From Photorhabdus luminescens subsp. luminescens (lineage in GTDB: Bacteria > Pseudomonadota > Gammaproteobacteria > Enterobacterales > Enterobacteriaceae), in assembly GCF_001083805.1 (NCBI RefSeq), contig NZ_JXSK01000005.1, forward strand, positions 248,001 through 312,000: a stretch of 64,000 bases of DNA, in the 5' to 3' direction. The translations under genes were made by a program, and so were the position numbers. Below the pieces are notes generated by a model. That model was not told the DNA's origin. It searched no databases and worked only from the letters and a program-made list of their open reading frames with translations. Shown in pieces: positions 9,800-19,351 of the stretch. The first letter of the stretch is position 1; each line of letters opens with the position of its first letter.

Positions 9800-10540
9800 A
9801 TGGCTAGTTACACCTTCTTTTCAAAAGCTGCATTCAATTTTGATAAAGAAAAAACGGCCTTATCGGGTAGCAAGGTCATCTTGCTTATCAGTGTCGGCCA
9901 AAAATATCACGAAGGCGATAAACTCGCAGCAACCATTGATTTGATTAATAAGAGTGGGTTTTATTCATGCACAATCGCGGTAGCTGATACCTTACAGCGG
10001 CATAATTATTTCGGAATGAGTTATGAAGCAGCCTATCGTTTTACATATGAATTGGGTACTTCCTGGATCGCTCGAAATTCTGAAGTTCTCGCCGCGCTCT
10101 CGATTCCCAATAATATTCTCCGCTGGGATGAAGCCTTAAACGATATATCATATTTGGCATTTCGAGAAGATATAGAAGGATTATATGCCAATGATCCTGC
10201 CTATAAAGAGGCAATTAACGAAACCATAGGCATATTTATTGATCGAATGATAAAGCGGAACCCAAGTATTGATACCGCTCAGGCGTTCATACGTTGTTTA
10301 AATTATCTTATGGAGGAATGTCCCATAATTATGCCGATTTGGGCAGCTAAAGGTTATGATTTTGTCATCTATCCACAACCAATGACTACGGCTATGAATG
10401 CTACACGTGAGCGTTTCGTTATTGAAAAATATCCTGGAAAAGAACGCTGGTTATCTCTACGCTTTAAGAAGCGGTCTATACCAAATTTTCTTAATAATGC
10501 ATTCCTTCAGGAAGACGCGATTCATTGTATGGTGGAATAA
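9800..10540 (+). CDS. tRNA-dependent cyclodipeptide synthase (CDPS)
   Basis: Makes a 2,5-diketopiperazine from two aminoacyl-tRNAs without ribosome or NRPS. The 246-residue protein has the CDPS landmarks: the nucleophile-serine motif LISVGQKYHEGD near residue 30, a FGMSYE helix, and the catalytic Tyr-x-x-x-Glu in NYLMEE. A Tyr-Pro pair follows (VIYPQP), which with Gln at the serine+3 position suggests the XYP-type subfamily. P. luminescens Plu0297 is an experimentally studied CDPS, reported as I recall to make mainly cyclo(Leu-Leu); this is probably that protein or an orthologue. A GGAGG site precedes the start. It is likely cotranscribed with the oxygenase upstream. Confidence 0.92.
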   Translation: MASYTFFSKAAFNFDKEKTALSGSKVILLISVGQKYHEGDKLAATIDLINKSGFYSCTIAVADTLQRHNYFGMSYEAAYRFTYELGTSWIARNSEVLAALSIPNNILRWDEALNDISYLAFREDIEGLYANDPAYKEAINETIGIFIDRMIKRNPSIDTAQAFIRCLNYLMEECPIIMPIWAAKGYDFVIYPQPMTTAMNATRERFVIEKYPGKERWLSLRFKKRSIPNFLNNAFLQEDAIHCMVE

Positions 10541-10620
10541 ATCAAAAAGACATGAAACATCAGTAACCTGATAGATATGAGATAACTAAGGAAGATAAGG
10601 TCATAGTCTGTCGTTCCAGG

Positions 10621-10683
10621 AAATTCCCGGCACATGCTAAGCCAATATTCGAGCTTGTTTCAATGAGGTTCCGGGAATTTTTT
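10621..10683 (+). terminator. Rho-independent terminator after the CDPS gene
   Basis: A perfect 10-bp stem, AAATTCCCGG with CCGGGAATTT, closes a 40-nt loop and is followed by TTT, 80 bp after the CDPS stop. It would separate the oxygenase-CDPS unit from the MFS gene, at least partly. Confidence 0.65.
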
Positions 10684-10716
10684 AGATGAGCTACTGAACA
10701 CAGTGGAGGCTATTTG

Positions 10717-12237
10717 ATGATTTTTTTCTCAGAGAATCACAGAAAGTGGTGGGTTTTGACTGGTGTGAGTATTGCGAGCTTTCTTGGTTGTATTGACTTT
10801 ACTATCGTCAACACGGCCTTGCCCGCAATAAGAGCGGATCTTCATGCTACAGTGGCTGAACTCCAGTGGATTATCAATATTTTTCTCTTGGCGCTATCGG
10901 CTTTCATGGTTGTGATGGGGCGTATGGCCGATATCTATGGTCGTCGACGCATACTCTACCTTGGCGCCATATGCTTCGGACTCGCATCACTCGGTGCTGG
11001 ACTCGTTACCAATATGAACTGGCTTATCGCTTTTCGATTTGCTCAGGGAGTTTCTTGCGCAGTCTTATACACAGCCTCTGGCGCCATCGTTTCTAATGCT
11101 TTCCCTGAGGAGGAGCGTGGAAAAGGTATCGGTTTGCTCTTTGGGGTTAATGGACTTGGACTGGCAATTGGTCCAGTAATAGGAGGAATCATTGTTAGCA
11201 CTCTGGGTTGGCGTTGGATTTTCCTGATAAACGTGCCATTGATTGTCTTAAGCCTATTAATCTGTACGGCTAGCGTCAAAGAATCCAGAAATAAGGAACA
11301 AGGGACCACGTTAGATTGGGGGGGATTGATTTTTTTGATCACAGGTCTGTCGGCCTGTATTGTTGTACTCAGCTTAGGTAGTGAATGGGGCTGGCTGTCA
11401 TTCTCCACACTAGGTCTTTTAATCGTATCGGTCGTAGCGTTGGTCATATTTTATTATATTGAGCAACGGGTCTCTTCGCCGATCCTTCAACTCCATTTGT
11501 TTAAAAACCGGACTTTCATTGGTGCGGCTATAGCCAATGCTGCGCTGGCCTTCTTTTACTGTCTGGCTTTTTTCCTGATGCCTCTGTATTTACATACGAT
11601 AAAGTCTCTCCAGGGATATCAGATAGGTATGATGTTACTTCCTACTACGGCGATGGTTGCCCTTCTTTCACCGATTGTTGGTCGGCTTACTGACCGAATG
11701 GGAGTCAAAATAATACTCGTCAGCGGCTTTTTATTTTTTGCTATTTCAGCATTCCTTCAAACACTCTTTTCCGAATACAGCAGTCTATTCAGTATTGCTA
11801 TTGCATTTACATTTATGGGTATTGGTTGGGCTTGTGTATTGGGGCCATCCACAGTGGCGGCGCTTTCATCTGTACCAGAACGTATGGGAGCGGTTGCTAT
11901 GGGGTCGTCGTGGACGGTGCATAATATTGGCGGCGCTGTAGGTCTTGCTTTTGGTCTGCTACTTTATCAGCAAGTTGCCACCAGCAGCTTATTACTTAAA
12001 TTAGGCGCATTTGGCGTGGTTCCTGGTCAGTGGGTGGAAAAAGTTATCGCTGAACCAGAAGGGGCTGTTTCAGCTTTGCATCAGCATGCTGGTCTTGACC
12101 TTGCAGATGCGCTGAATATTGTTCATACGTTCTTTATTGAGGGATACCGTGCGGCAATGGGGTTGTTGTTAGCCATCTCTCTTTCAGTTTTGTGTGTCCT
12201 TTGGATGACATTAAAACGGCAACAGCCGAAACAATAG
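10717..12237 (+). CDS. MFS exporter, DHA2 (14-helix) family
   Basis: A 506-residue major-facilitator protein with about 14 membrane segments. The N-terminus has the DHA2 motif region (LDxTIVNTALPAI-like, seen as IDFTIVNTALPAIRADL) and the A-motif GRMADIYGRRR near residue 70. The start is ATG 10717 behind GTGGAGG. Such drug:proton antiporters often export the product of adjacent natural-product genes; pulcherrimin loci pair a CDPS with an MFS protein in the same way. The probable role is export of the modified cyclodipeptide, which is inference. Confidence 0.85.
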   Translation: MIFFSENHRKWWVLTGVSIASFLGCIDFTIVNTALPAIRADLHATVAELQWIINIFLLALSAFMVVMGRMADIYGRRRILYLGAICFGLASLGAGLVTNMNWLIAFRFAQGVSCAVLYTASGAIVSNAFPEEERGKGIGLLFGVNGLGLAIGPVIGGIIVSTLGWRWIFLINVPLIVLSLLICTASVKESRNKEQGTTLDWGGLIFLITGLSACIVVLSLGSEWGWLSFSTLGLLIVSVVALVIFYYIEQRVSSPILQLHLFKNRTFIGAAIANAALAFFYCLAFFLMPLYLHTIKSLQGYQIGMMLLPTTAMVALLSPIVGRLTDRMGVKIILVSGFLFFAISAFLQTLFSEYSSLFSIAIAFTFMGIGWACVLGPSTVAALSSVPERMGAVAMGSSWTVHNIGGAVGLAFGLLLYQQVATSSLLLKLGAFGVVPGQWVEKVIAEPEGAVSALHQHAGLDLADALNIVHTFFIEGYRAAMGLLLAISLSVLCVLWMTLKRQQPKQ

Positions 12238-12326
12238 ATTTAAAAATCGGTCTAAATTGAAAACAGATGATGAAACAACAGAGAGACAGTGACTATTACC
12301 AACTTTGAAAATGAGGAGAGAGCGCC

Positions 12327-13970
12327 GTGGGGAAAGAATCAAACCATCAGAGTATGACGAATATCTCATCACCTCATCCACGGGCGTTTTCTCCATTAAT
12401 GTTAGTTGTATTGATTCTGGTCAGTTCTCTCGGATCAATAATTGGTATCCAAACACTTGTCACTCTGGGTGTCACACCAAGCACATCTATAATTGGTGCT
12501 TTAGTTGCTATGGCTATTGCACGACTTCCAATCTATCAATTCACGCTTTTCCGTTCTGTTCATGCACAAAATTTGGTGCAAACCAGTATGTCCTCTGCCA
12601 CTTTTGGCGCAGCTATCAGCCTTCTCGCCCCGCTGGGTATTGCGCACGTCATGGAGATGCCTGAACTCATTATGCCGATACTGGTAGGGGTAAGTTTGGC
12701 TATGTTGTGGGATGCTTTCCTGCTATATCGTATGTTTGATTCACCGGTATTTCCGGCATCAGGCGCTTGGCCTCTTGGGATGGCTACCGCTGAAGTGATC
12801 AAAGCCACTGATCGAGGTGGTTATCGGACGGTCACATTAATCTGTGGGGTGATAAGTGGGTTTATCGGCAGTTTTTTAGGTTTGCCAATGTCGGCTGCTG
12901 GTATTGCTTTTATCGGGGGTTTTGCGGCTATGTTGTCATTCGCGGCTGGACTGCTATTGGCTCCCGGTCTCTATATTGTGTTTGCATTGGATATTAGTAC
13001 CCTGAAAATGCCGGAAGGGATTTTGGTTGGTGCTGGTATGGTAGCAGCTTTGCAAATTGGCTTTTCCATGTACAAGCGGAAGAAGATACACATCACTACC
13101 CCCGCCGGTTGTCATCAACATCAGATTGATCAGCCTGGTACTTCATCTTTTCGGGCTTTACTGGGTATCGGTAGTTTGGGCTATCTGCTTTTGGCTATGA
13201 TACTTGCTCTAGCGACGGGGCTGTTTGAACAACTTAGCTTACCTATGTTGATTGGATTTGTGGTATTTGGCACGATTTCAGCGCTACTTCACGAGCTCAT
13301 CGTAGGAATCGCAGCCATGAATACCGGGTGGATGCCTGCGTTTGGTGTCGCACTGCTATCATTGGTAATTGGTATCTGGATCGGCTTTCCAGTCAAGGCC
13401 TTGGTTGTATTAACAGCGTTTACATCGGCAACTGGGCCTGCATTTGCTGATATGGGCTACGACCTTAAAGCAGGATACATATTGAGAGGTGATAATCGTG
13501 ATCCCATATTTGAGCAAAGAGGACGGCGAGAACAAATGATCGCAGGCATGTTAGGTTTTGGCATAGCGATTATAGCTGTTCTATTGACCTGGCATGATTT
13601 GTTCGCTCGTAACCTGTTTGCCCCAGTCAATTTGGCTTATGCTGCGGCTATTAAAACAAGTATCGATCAAAGCGACTTAATGAATTTCACCTGCTGGGTC
13701 ATATTGGGCGCACTACTACAGGTTATTGGCGGCGCTCGGGGCCAACTAGGTATCATGCTTGCGACAGGACTATTGATAGCTAAACCTACCGTTGGCTGGA
13801 TGGTTCTCCTTGGGTTGATTTGTCGTTTATGGGTAAAACGAAAGTATCGCAACCACCCTTCCCATGGACTGGAATCTTTCGCGGGCGGGATGATTGCAGG
13901 AGATGCTCTTTGTAGCATAATGCTAAGCACCCATTCACCCGCAGTGGGGCAGAGCACAGGCAAACATTAA
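12327..13970 (+). CDS. OPT/YSL-family transporter
   Basis: A 547-residue polytopic protein of the oligopeptide-transporter family; the C-terminal ADMGYDLKAGYILRG segment corresponds to the conserved D-LKTGYLL motif of OPT/YSL proteins. GTG 12327 follows GAGGAG at a good distance; ATG 12354 is an alternative. OPT/YSL members take up peptides or metal complexes of peptide-like chelators. Placed behind a CDPS, an oxygenase and an exporter, it could reimport a cyclodipeptide or its metal complex. It is convergent with the araC-type gene, 7 bp apart, leaving no room for a long terminator. Confidence 0.82.
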   Translation: MGKESNHQSMTNISSPHPRAFSPLMLVVLILVSSLGSIIGIQTLVTLGVTPSTSIIGALVAMAIARLPIYQFTLFRSVHAQNLVQTSMSSATFGAAISLLAPLGIAHVMEMPELIMPILVGVSLAMLWDAFLLYRMFDSPVFPASGAWPLGMATAEVIKATDRGGYRTVTLICGVISGFIGSFLGLPMSAAGIAFIGGFAAMLSFAAGLLLAPGLYIVFALDISTLKMPEGILVGAGMVAALQIGFSMYKRKKIHITTPAGCHQHQIDQPGTSSFRALLGIGSLGYLLLAMILALATGLFEQLSLPMLIGFVVFGTISALLHELIVGIAAMNTGWMPAFGVALLSLVIGIWIGFPVKALVVLTAFTSATGPAFADMGYDLKAGYILRGDNRDPIFEQRGRREQMIAGMLGFGIAIIAVLLTWHDLFARNLFAPVNLAYAAAIKTSIDQSDLMNFTCWVILGALLQVIGGARGQLGIMLATGLLIAKPTVGWMVLLGLICRLWVKRKYRNHPSHGLESFAGGMIAGDALCSIMLSTHSPAVGQSTGKH

Positions 13971-13977
13971 TCAACAA

Positions 13978-15003
13978 TCAACGAGACCGTAGCCAAAAAT
14001 CGCCACTAGGCTTCAAGACAGATGAATCTTCATCGGTAGGAAGAACTATTCTTTTCGTTTCGCTTGGAGAATAGCTAAATTTCCTCTTATAGGCACGCGC
14101 GAATTGAACAGGACTACTGAACCCATATTCATAAGCCAAGTCAGCAATACGTTGACGTGGGGTGATTTGGGAACTCAGAATTGAATGAACTTTAGATAAA
14201 CGTCGTGAACAAATGTAACTTGCTACACCGCCTACTGTTTCGAAGAGCCGGTATAAATGGCTCCTGGAAATACCGATTTGTTCACAAATCTGGTTAACGT
14301 TTAGTTTATTTGAATTAAGATTTTGATCGATATAGTGTCTGATCCTGTTGAACAAGGTCGTGTCAATTGCAGTTTGTGCCTGAATAATATTATCTGGAGT
14401 TGCAGAAAGCGTTGCATGCAAGAAGCCCAAAGTCGCTTGCATAACCTGTGGCATATCGTTCTTAGGCAAGTGGGGAGCATGTAGAAAGAGTGCTCTAATA
14501 TGTTCTGCAAAAAGCTGTCCCAGGCTGTGATTTAAAACTGCCCCATGAAAATTAGCCGTTGTTGTCGGGAGAAGATCTCGAGGAACCATCAACATGATGA
14601 CCTCACCTTCGGCAATGCTCAAATTATATGATTGACCTAAATCGATAACAGCCAATTGTGACGGCCTTATCTTAGCTTGGCGGCTATCATCATTATAAAT
14701 CCACGAATCAGAAAGGCTAAGGCGAAAATAATAATGGTCAAGATTATCCTTGCGAATCTTGTCTAATGAACGATAAGCAAAGTTATTGATTGTACTCTCG
14801 CGCTTGCTAAGAAAACGCCAACGTCCAAGCATCAACTCCCCTAGATGCATTCCACAGAAATTAGCGTCTAAGATAGTAATTTCACGCATTTTTAGCGAAA
14901 TGTTATGATGCTGATGCTCTTCTCGCCAGGCATCAAACCGTTCAGCTTTAGAGTAGGAAAGTGCTGAAAAACGATAGGGGTATAAATCTTCAAGATCACT
15001 CAT
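13978..15003 (-). CDS. AraC-family transcriptional regulator
   Basis: A 341-residue protein with an N-terminal AraC-binding-like (cupin) domain and a C-terminal double helix-turn-helix (about residues 225-325, containing LNVNQICEQIGISRSHLYRL and the FSSPVQFARAYKRKF recognition region). ATG 15003 is preceded by AAGGATG; the longer start at 15024 has no good site. It probably controls the CDPS/oxygenase/transporter locus, but whether it senses the product, its metal complex or something else cannot be read from sequence. Confidence 0.88.
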   Translation of the reverse strand: MSDLEDLYPYRFSALSYSKAERFDAWREEHQHHNISLKMREITILDANFCGMHLGELMLGRWRFLSKRESTINNFAYRSLDKIRKDNLDHYYFRLSLSDSWIYNDDSRQAKIRPSQLAVIDLGQSYNLSIAEGEVIMLMVPRDLLPTTTANFHGAVLNHSLGQLFAEHIRALFLHAPHLPKNDMPQVMQATLGFLHATLSATPDNIIQAQTAIDTTLFNRIRHYIDQNLNSNKLNVNQICEQIGISRSHLYRLFETVGGVASYICSRRLSKVHSILSSQITPRQRIADLAYEYGFSSPVQFARAYKRKFSYSPSETKRIVLPTDEDSSVLKPSGDFWLRSR

Positions 15004-15167
15004 ACACACCATCCTTTCACACAAGGTTAATCACATAAGGTTAATAGTGTCACATTGAGGGGCAGGACATACACTGAATTACAGTGGTTAATATATGTTT
15101 ATCCGAAATAGGTACAGATAATAGACATAGTATAAATTTAAACTTTCATTACGTTTTGCTTAATGAT

Positions 15168-15237
15168 GTCGTGTATACAGTTAGTTTTATTGCATATATG
15201 GTATGAACTTATTGTGTTGCCCTATTTCATACACGAC
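15168..15237. promoter_or_regulatory. Separated 9-bp inverted repeat between araC-type gene and hmsP remnant
   Basis: GTCGTGTAT at 15168-15176 and its exact complement ATACACGAC at 15229-15237 lie in the 505-bp intergenic region between two divergent genes. The spacing (52 bp) would allow looping or two half-sites for the neighbouring AraC-type regulator. No other feature is visible between 15004 and 15508, which is AT-rich. Confidence 0.3.
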
Positions 15238-15508
15238 TTTATGCAATTATCTGCTACGTATCTCACTAAAACCTATTTCAATACAGTTGGTTAAATCATG
15301 ACAACATAACTATTGGAATGGGCCTTGGACAGAGTAAGTGAAGGTGGATTGCCAGGAAAAGTTACAGATAGCCATTAAAGGCAATTATTTTAGCAAAATA
15401 ACAACTTGGATAAGCGAAACAGGAGCGTTAGCGATAAAATCAAGTATACTCAATTCCATTGATCACGTGTTATAACTGCGATATCCATAAGCATTGGTTT
15501 AAGTGAAA

Positions 15509-16216
15509 ATGAAATTGCGCGTCAAACGTTCGTTAACCATTAAACAGATGGCCGCAGTGACCGGCGTCACGCTGGTGACCATTGCTATTTTTATTACGAT
15601 TCAATTGTGTCATTTTATACAGCAACGTAAAGATGATTATATCAGCCAGCTTAATAATGCGGCAGTTCAGGTACAGGCACCTTTAACGGAAGCACTACTT
15701 AATTCCGATCTCAGTAAAGCAAAAGAGTTGCTAATAGGGCTGCGTACTGTAGGTATTTTAGGACGGGCAGATGTGGTGTTGCCGGAGGATATCCGGGTGA
15801 TACGATTGAGCTTTGCTACCCATCGCCCAATCCCCGAACTGGCGAAACGAGTTTTTGGGATCCCTGTGGAAGTGAGTATTCCTCTGCATGTTTATGGTTC
15901 AGTATCGACAGATGCTAAACCGCTAGGGCATCTGATTTTGCAAGTGGATTCCAACCGAGTATATCGTTTTGCTATTAATACGTTGGCGCTGATGCTGACA
16001 ACTTATTTATTACTGGCCCTTATCCTTACGGTGTCGATAAGCTGGTGTATCAACCGGATTATTGTGCACCCATTACGTGACATTGCGCGGGATCTTAATA
16101 ACGATCAACCATCAGAGCCAATGGCTTGCCCTAAATACCATCAGGATGATGAACTGGGTCTGCTGATCAGGGGATATAATCGTCAATTTAATAAGCATAA
16201 ACCTCCGTCATCATGA
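15509..16216 (+). pseudogene. Truncated HmsP/YhjK-like c-di-GMP phosphodiesterase: sensor half only
   Basis: The 235-residue product matches the N-terminal sensor part of HmsP/YhjK (PdeK): a first membrane helix, a periplasmic domain of about 120 residues containing RADVVLPE, and a second helix (TTYLLLALILTVSISW). A HAMP-like NRIIVHPLRDIARDL segment follows. It stops after the HAMP domain, so the GGDEF and EAL domains of the full-length (over 600-residue) protein are missing and no remnant follows before yhjJ. The phosphodiesterase function must be lost. It could still encode a membrane sensor stub. Gene order hmsP-yhjJ-yhjD recalls the E. coli yhj region. Confidence 0.7.
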
Positions 16217-16394
16217 AACCATCCGTGGCGGTTTGAGGTCTAATCCTCGGTTATAATCCTAATAGGATTTCGCCTGCTAAAATTCAGGTTTTTGCTTTTT
16301 CTACCGTTATTATTGGTCGAAGGGAACATATTCTGTCATCAATGGTTAAACCTTCGAGGGCTAAAACCAAGGATAGACATCTATAGGGGTTCAC

Positions 16395-17885
16395 ATGCAG
16401 GGTACGAAAATTCGTTATTTTATTGGTGGGATAATGCTGGCAGTTACGGGCCAGACGCAGGCAGAAGCCTTGCAGCCTGACCCTGCCTGGAAACAAGGTA
16501 AACTGGAAAATGGTTTTAACTGGCAAATCTTGCAGACGCCGCAACGTCCTAACGACAGAATACAGTTGCGCCTGGTAGTGAAAACAGGGTCACTGGCGGA
16601 GAAAACTCAACAAACGGGTTATACCTGGTTGATTCCGAAAGTGGTGCTCTTTAGTAGCAAAAGTTTATCTTCTACCAAATTAGAGCAGCTATGGAACAGT
16701 GCTATTGATCCAAAATATCCGCTGCCTCCGGCAATTGTTTCATATGATTTCACACTTTATAGCTTGAGCTTGCCACATAATCGGCCTGAACTACTAAAAG
16801 ACGCATTGAGCTGGTTGGCTGATGCCGCGGGCAAAGCGGTATTTACACCTGAGACACTACAGCATGCCATGAAAATGGCTGATACATCTGTCGCAACCTA
16901 TCCACCAGATATACAAGATCCTGTGTGGCGTAGACGTTTGAAAGGTTCAACGCTGTTAGGGCATGATCCGGCGCAAAACGCGCATCAGCCTATTGATTTG
17001 GATAAGCTTAAGCAGTTTTACCGGCAGTGGTATACCCCTGACATGATGACGTTATATGTTGCGGGCCATGTGGATAGCCGTACTCTGCCGGAAAATATCA
17101 GCCAAGCGTTTTCATCATTGAAAGGTAAACGTCATACTCCGGCCACTATCGCGGCATTGTCACCAATGAAACCGGAGACAGTAGGGATTATCAGCGATAA
17201 AAAGAAAGAAGATACTTTATCTTTGATTTGGGATCTCAATTGGCAGCCGATTAATGATTCACAGGTGCTTAATCACTATTGGATCAGTGATATTACCCGC
17301 GAGGCACTTTATCGCTATCTGCAACTTGGGTTGGAAAGAAAAAATGATAAGGCGTTGAAATTGGGGCTGGATTGTAAAGTCCAGTATCATCGTGCGAGTT
17401 GCGCCCTGAATCTCAACACGGCAGCAGGTAATCTAAAACCCGCAATGGAGTATCTGGCGGCTGAATTGGTCACACTACGCGATAAAGGATTGCCGAAGGG
17501 ACAATTTGATGAGCTATATGCGCAAAAACAAGCACAACTTAGCCAGTTGTTTGCCATGTATGCTCATACCAGCACGGATATTCTGATTAACCAGCGCCTT
17601 TTGTCCCAACAGAGCAATGTGGTGGATATCGCTCCTGAGCAGTATCAGCGTTTGAGGCAAGCATTTTTGGCTTCATTGACCCCTGACATGCTTAATCGTG
17701 AGTTGAAGCATATCCTTTCACAAGAGGTTGCATTTATTCTGATTCAACCAAAAGGGGAAGCGGAGATGGATGTTGACCAGTTAAGAAACAGCTTTAATCA
17801 GATTATGTTGCTGACACCCCATAAGGATAAAGTTGATATTCCGGCACAGCCACCGATATCTAAGCCTGATGCAAAAGCGTCTTAA
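16395..17885 (+). CDS. yhjJ: Periplasmic M16-like protein YhjJ
   Basis: A 496-residue protein of the M16 peptidase (insulinase) fold, close in length to E. coli YhjJ (498). A signal peptide is visible (start to about QTQAEA, residue 24). The zinc motif HxxEH of active M16 enzymes is absent, as is normal in YhjJ, so it is presumably a non-catalytic periplasmic protein. ATG 16395 follows AGGGG. Its 3' end faces the tautomerase gene across a shared terminator. Confidence 0.85.
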   Translation: MQGTKIRYFIGGIMLAVTGQTQAEALQPDPAWKQGKLENGFNWQILQTPQRPNDRIQLRLVVKTGSLAEKTQQTGYTWLIPKVVLFSSKSLSSTKLEQLWNSAIDPKYPLPPAIVSYDFTLYSLSLPHNRPELLKDALSWLADAAGKAVFTPETLQHAMKMADTSVATYPPDIQDPVWRRRLKGSTLLGHDPAQNAHQPIDLDKLKQFYRQWYTPDMMTLYVAGHVDSRTLPENISQAFSSLKGKRHTPATIAALSPMKPETVGIISDKKKEDTLSLIWDLNWQPINDSQVLNHYWISDITREALYRYLQLGLERKNDKALKLGLDCKVQYHRASCALNLNTAAGNLKPAMEYLAAELVTLRDKGLPKGQFDELYAQKQAQLSQLFAMYAHTSTDILINQRLLSQQSNVVDIAPEQYQRLRQAFLASLTPDMLNRELKHILSQEVAFILIQPKGEAEMDVDQLRNSFNQIMLLTPHKDKVDIPAQPPISKPDAKAS

Positions 17886-17893
17886 AGCGATAA

Positions 17894-17915
17894 AAGGGCG
17901 GGTAATGCCGCCCTT
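17894..17915. terminator. Bidirectional terminator between yhjJ and the tautomerase gene
   Basis: An 8-bp perfect stem, AAGGGCGG with CCGCCCTT, around a 6-nt loop, with A and T runs on either side. It serves both converging genes. Confidence 0.8.
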
Positions 17916-17927
17916 CATCATTGGAAG

Positions 17928-18134
17928 CTACTTTTTAGCCTCAGCTCTAATCTCAGTCACATTCTTACCGCCGATTCCCCAGTTATCAGTATCGACTTCA
18001 TCAATAATGACAAAAGTTGTCGCCGGATTTTTTCCTAATACATCGACCAGTAACTGAGTGGCTCCTTCAATTAATTGTTTCTTTTGTTCTGCTGTAGCAC
18101 CTTCACGAGTAATTCTGATATTAACAAACGGCAT
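17928..18134 (-). CDS. 4-oxalocrotonate tautomerase family protein
   Basis: A 68-residue protein that starts Met-Pro-Phe-Val-Asn. Proline 1 after Met removal is the catalytic base of the 4-OT family, and the residues match small tautomerases of the PptA/YdcE type. ATG 18134 follows GGAG at 8 bp; a longer frame from 18188 would bury the catalytic proline and is rejected. The substrate is unknown. It lies 54 bp after yhjD in the same direction and may share its transcript. Confidence 0.85.
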   Translation of the reverse strand: MPFVNIRITREGATAEQKKQLIEGATQLLVDVLGKNPATTFVIIDEVDTDNWGIGGKNVTEIRAEAKK

Positions 18135-18188
18135 AAACAGCTCCTTCTCATTGGTTATTATTGGCAGATTCGCTCTACCAGGGCACAT

Positions 18189-19184
18189 TTATTCGGTATT
18201 TTTATAATTATTATCATCCGCGGTAGCTATCCAGGCAGCGCAGAATAGCGTTAAGCGGGCAAAGAGATAGAAAAATGTCATCAGACCGATAACAGAGCCA
18301 AATGCGGCGCCAGAAGGGGAATTGGCGAGGCGTGGTAACGTCATAGTCATAATATATTTGATCACTTCGAAGCCTATTGCCGCCATCAATGTTCCTCTCA
18401 ATAGCGCTTTACGTTCTGGCTGGTGGCGAGGCAACACCCAAAATAGCCATAGGAAAAGCAGATAGTTGGCTGAAATAGAAATGGCCAATCCGATCAGGAA
18501 CCAGGATGGACGCAGCCATTCAATGCCATCTAACCCTAACATCTTAACAATGGTTGCTTGGGCGGAGCCTGCGATAGAGGTCAGTGATAGCGTGATTACC
18601 AGCGCTAATAATAGCCCAATCAGAGAAATAGCATCACGAAGATATTTAAAATAGATTTTCTCGTTGTCTTCCTGATTTCGCACCCAGACAGGATGGAATT
18701 GGGCAAGAATGGCCTGACGTAAATTACTGACCCAATTCACCCCAGAATACAGCGCAATTGCCAAACCGGTTAATCCCACGGTAGTACGTTGTTTAATTGC
18801 TGTATCGACACTATTTTTCAGTGTATTGGCAAGAGTCGGATCACTAATACTGCTGGCGATACCATTAATCAGTTTTGCCAGCAAATCGGGATTAGAGGCC
18901 AGAATAAAACCGGCAATAGCGAAAGAGAGCATCAGGATGGGAATAAGCGATAAGAAGGAAAAATAGGTTATTGCGGCGCCAAACTGATTACCCATCCGAT
19001 CATTAAAACGCAGAGTTGCCCGGATAAAGTGAGCGATAATAGGAATATTGCGGATATAATTTCCTACTCTGACCGTCAGAGAAATCGCTTTTTTGCCGTG
19101 ATGAATGCCTTTCTCCAAAGGAGTTCTGGATAACCTTTTCGGCTGGTGTTGGGCTGTTTCCTGTTTTTCTGCACACTTTGGCAT
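18189..19184 (-). CDS. yhjD: Inner-membrane protein YhjD (YihY/virulence factor BrkB family)
   Basis: A 331-residue protein matching E. coli YhjD (337) along its length: PxIAHxIRAT-RFNDR-GNQFGAAITYFSFLS in the first third and FFY-FARLTLFCAAWIATA near the end. Six or so membrane segments are visible. ATG 19184 is preceded by TGAGG; the longer frame from 19250 lacks a site. In E. coli the family has been linked to lipid A/LPS transport, a link I would not assert for this copy. It marks the core-genome edge of the hydrazine-type operon at 19352-29729. Confidence 0.88.
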   Translation of the reverse strand: MPKCAEKQETAQHQPKRLSRTPLEKGIHHGKKAISLTVRVGNYIRNIPIIAHFIRATLRFNDRMGNQFGAAITYFSFLSLIPILMLSFAIAGFILASNPDLLAKLINGIASSISDPTLANTLKNSVDTAIKQRTTVGLTGLAIALYSGVNWVSNLRQAILAQFHPVWVRNQEDNEKIYFKYLRDAISLIGLLLALVITLSLTSIAGSAQATIVKMLGLDGIEWLRPSWFLIGLAISISANYLLFLWLFWVLPRHQPERKALLRGTLMAAIGFEVIKYIMTMTLPRLANSPSGAAFGSVIGLMTFFYLFARLTLFCAAWIATADDNNYKNTE

Positions 19185-19351
19185 GTAGAGCCTCAATGAC
19201 GTTAAATAACCTACTATCTTATGATGCCATTGTAAGACAATTATTAACAATTCATCATATATCGGTACTTAGGTATTAAAATGTTGAATAAAGACTTTTT
19301 TCAAAGTTGGGATTTTGTGGACCAGATTTGTAGGCGCAGATAAACGTTAAT

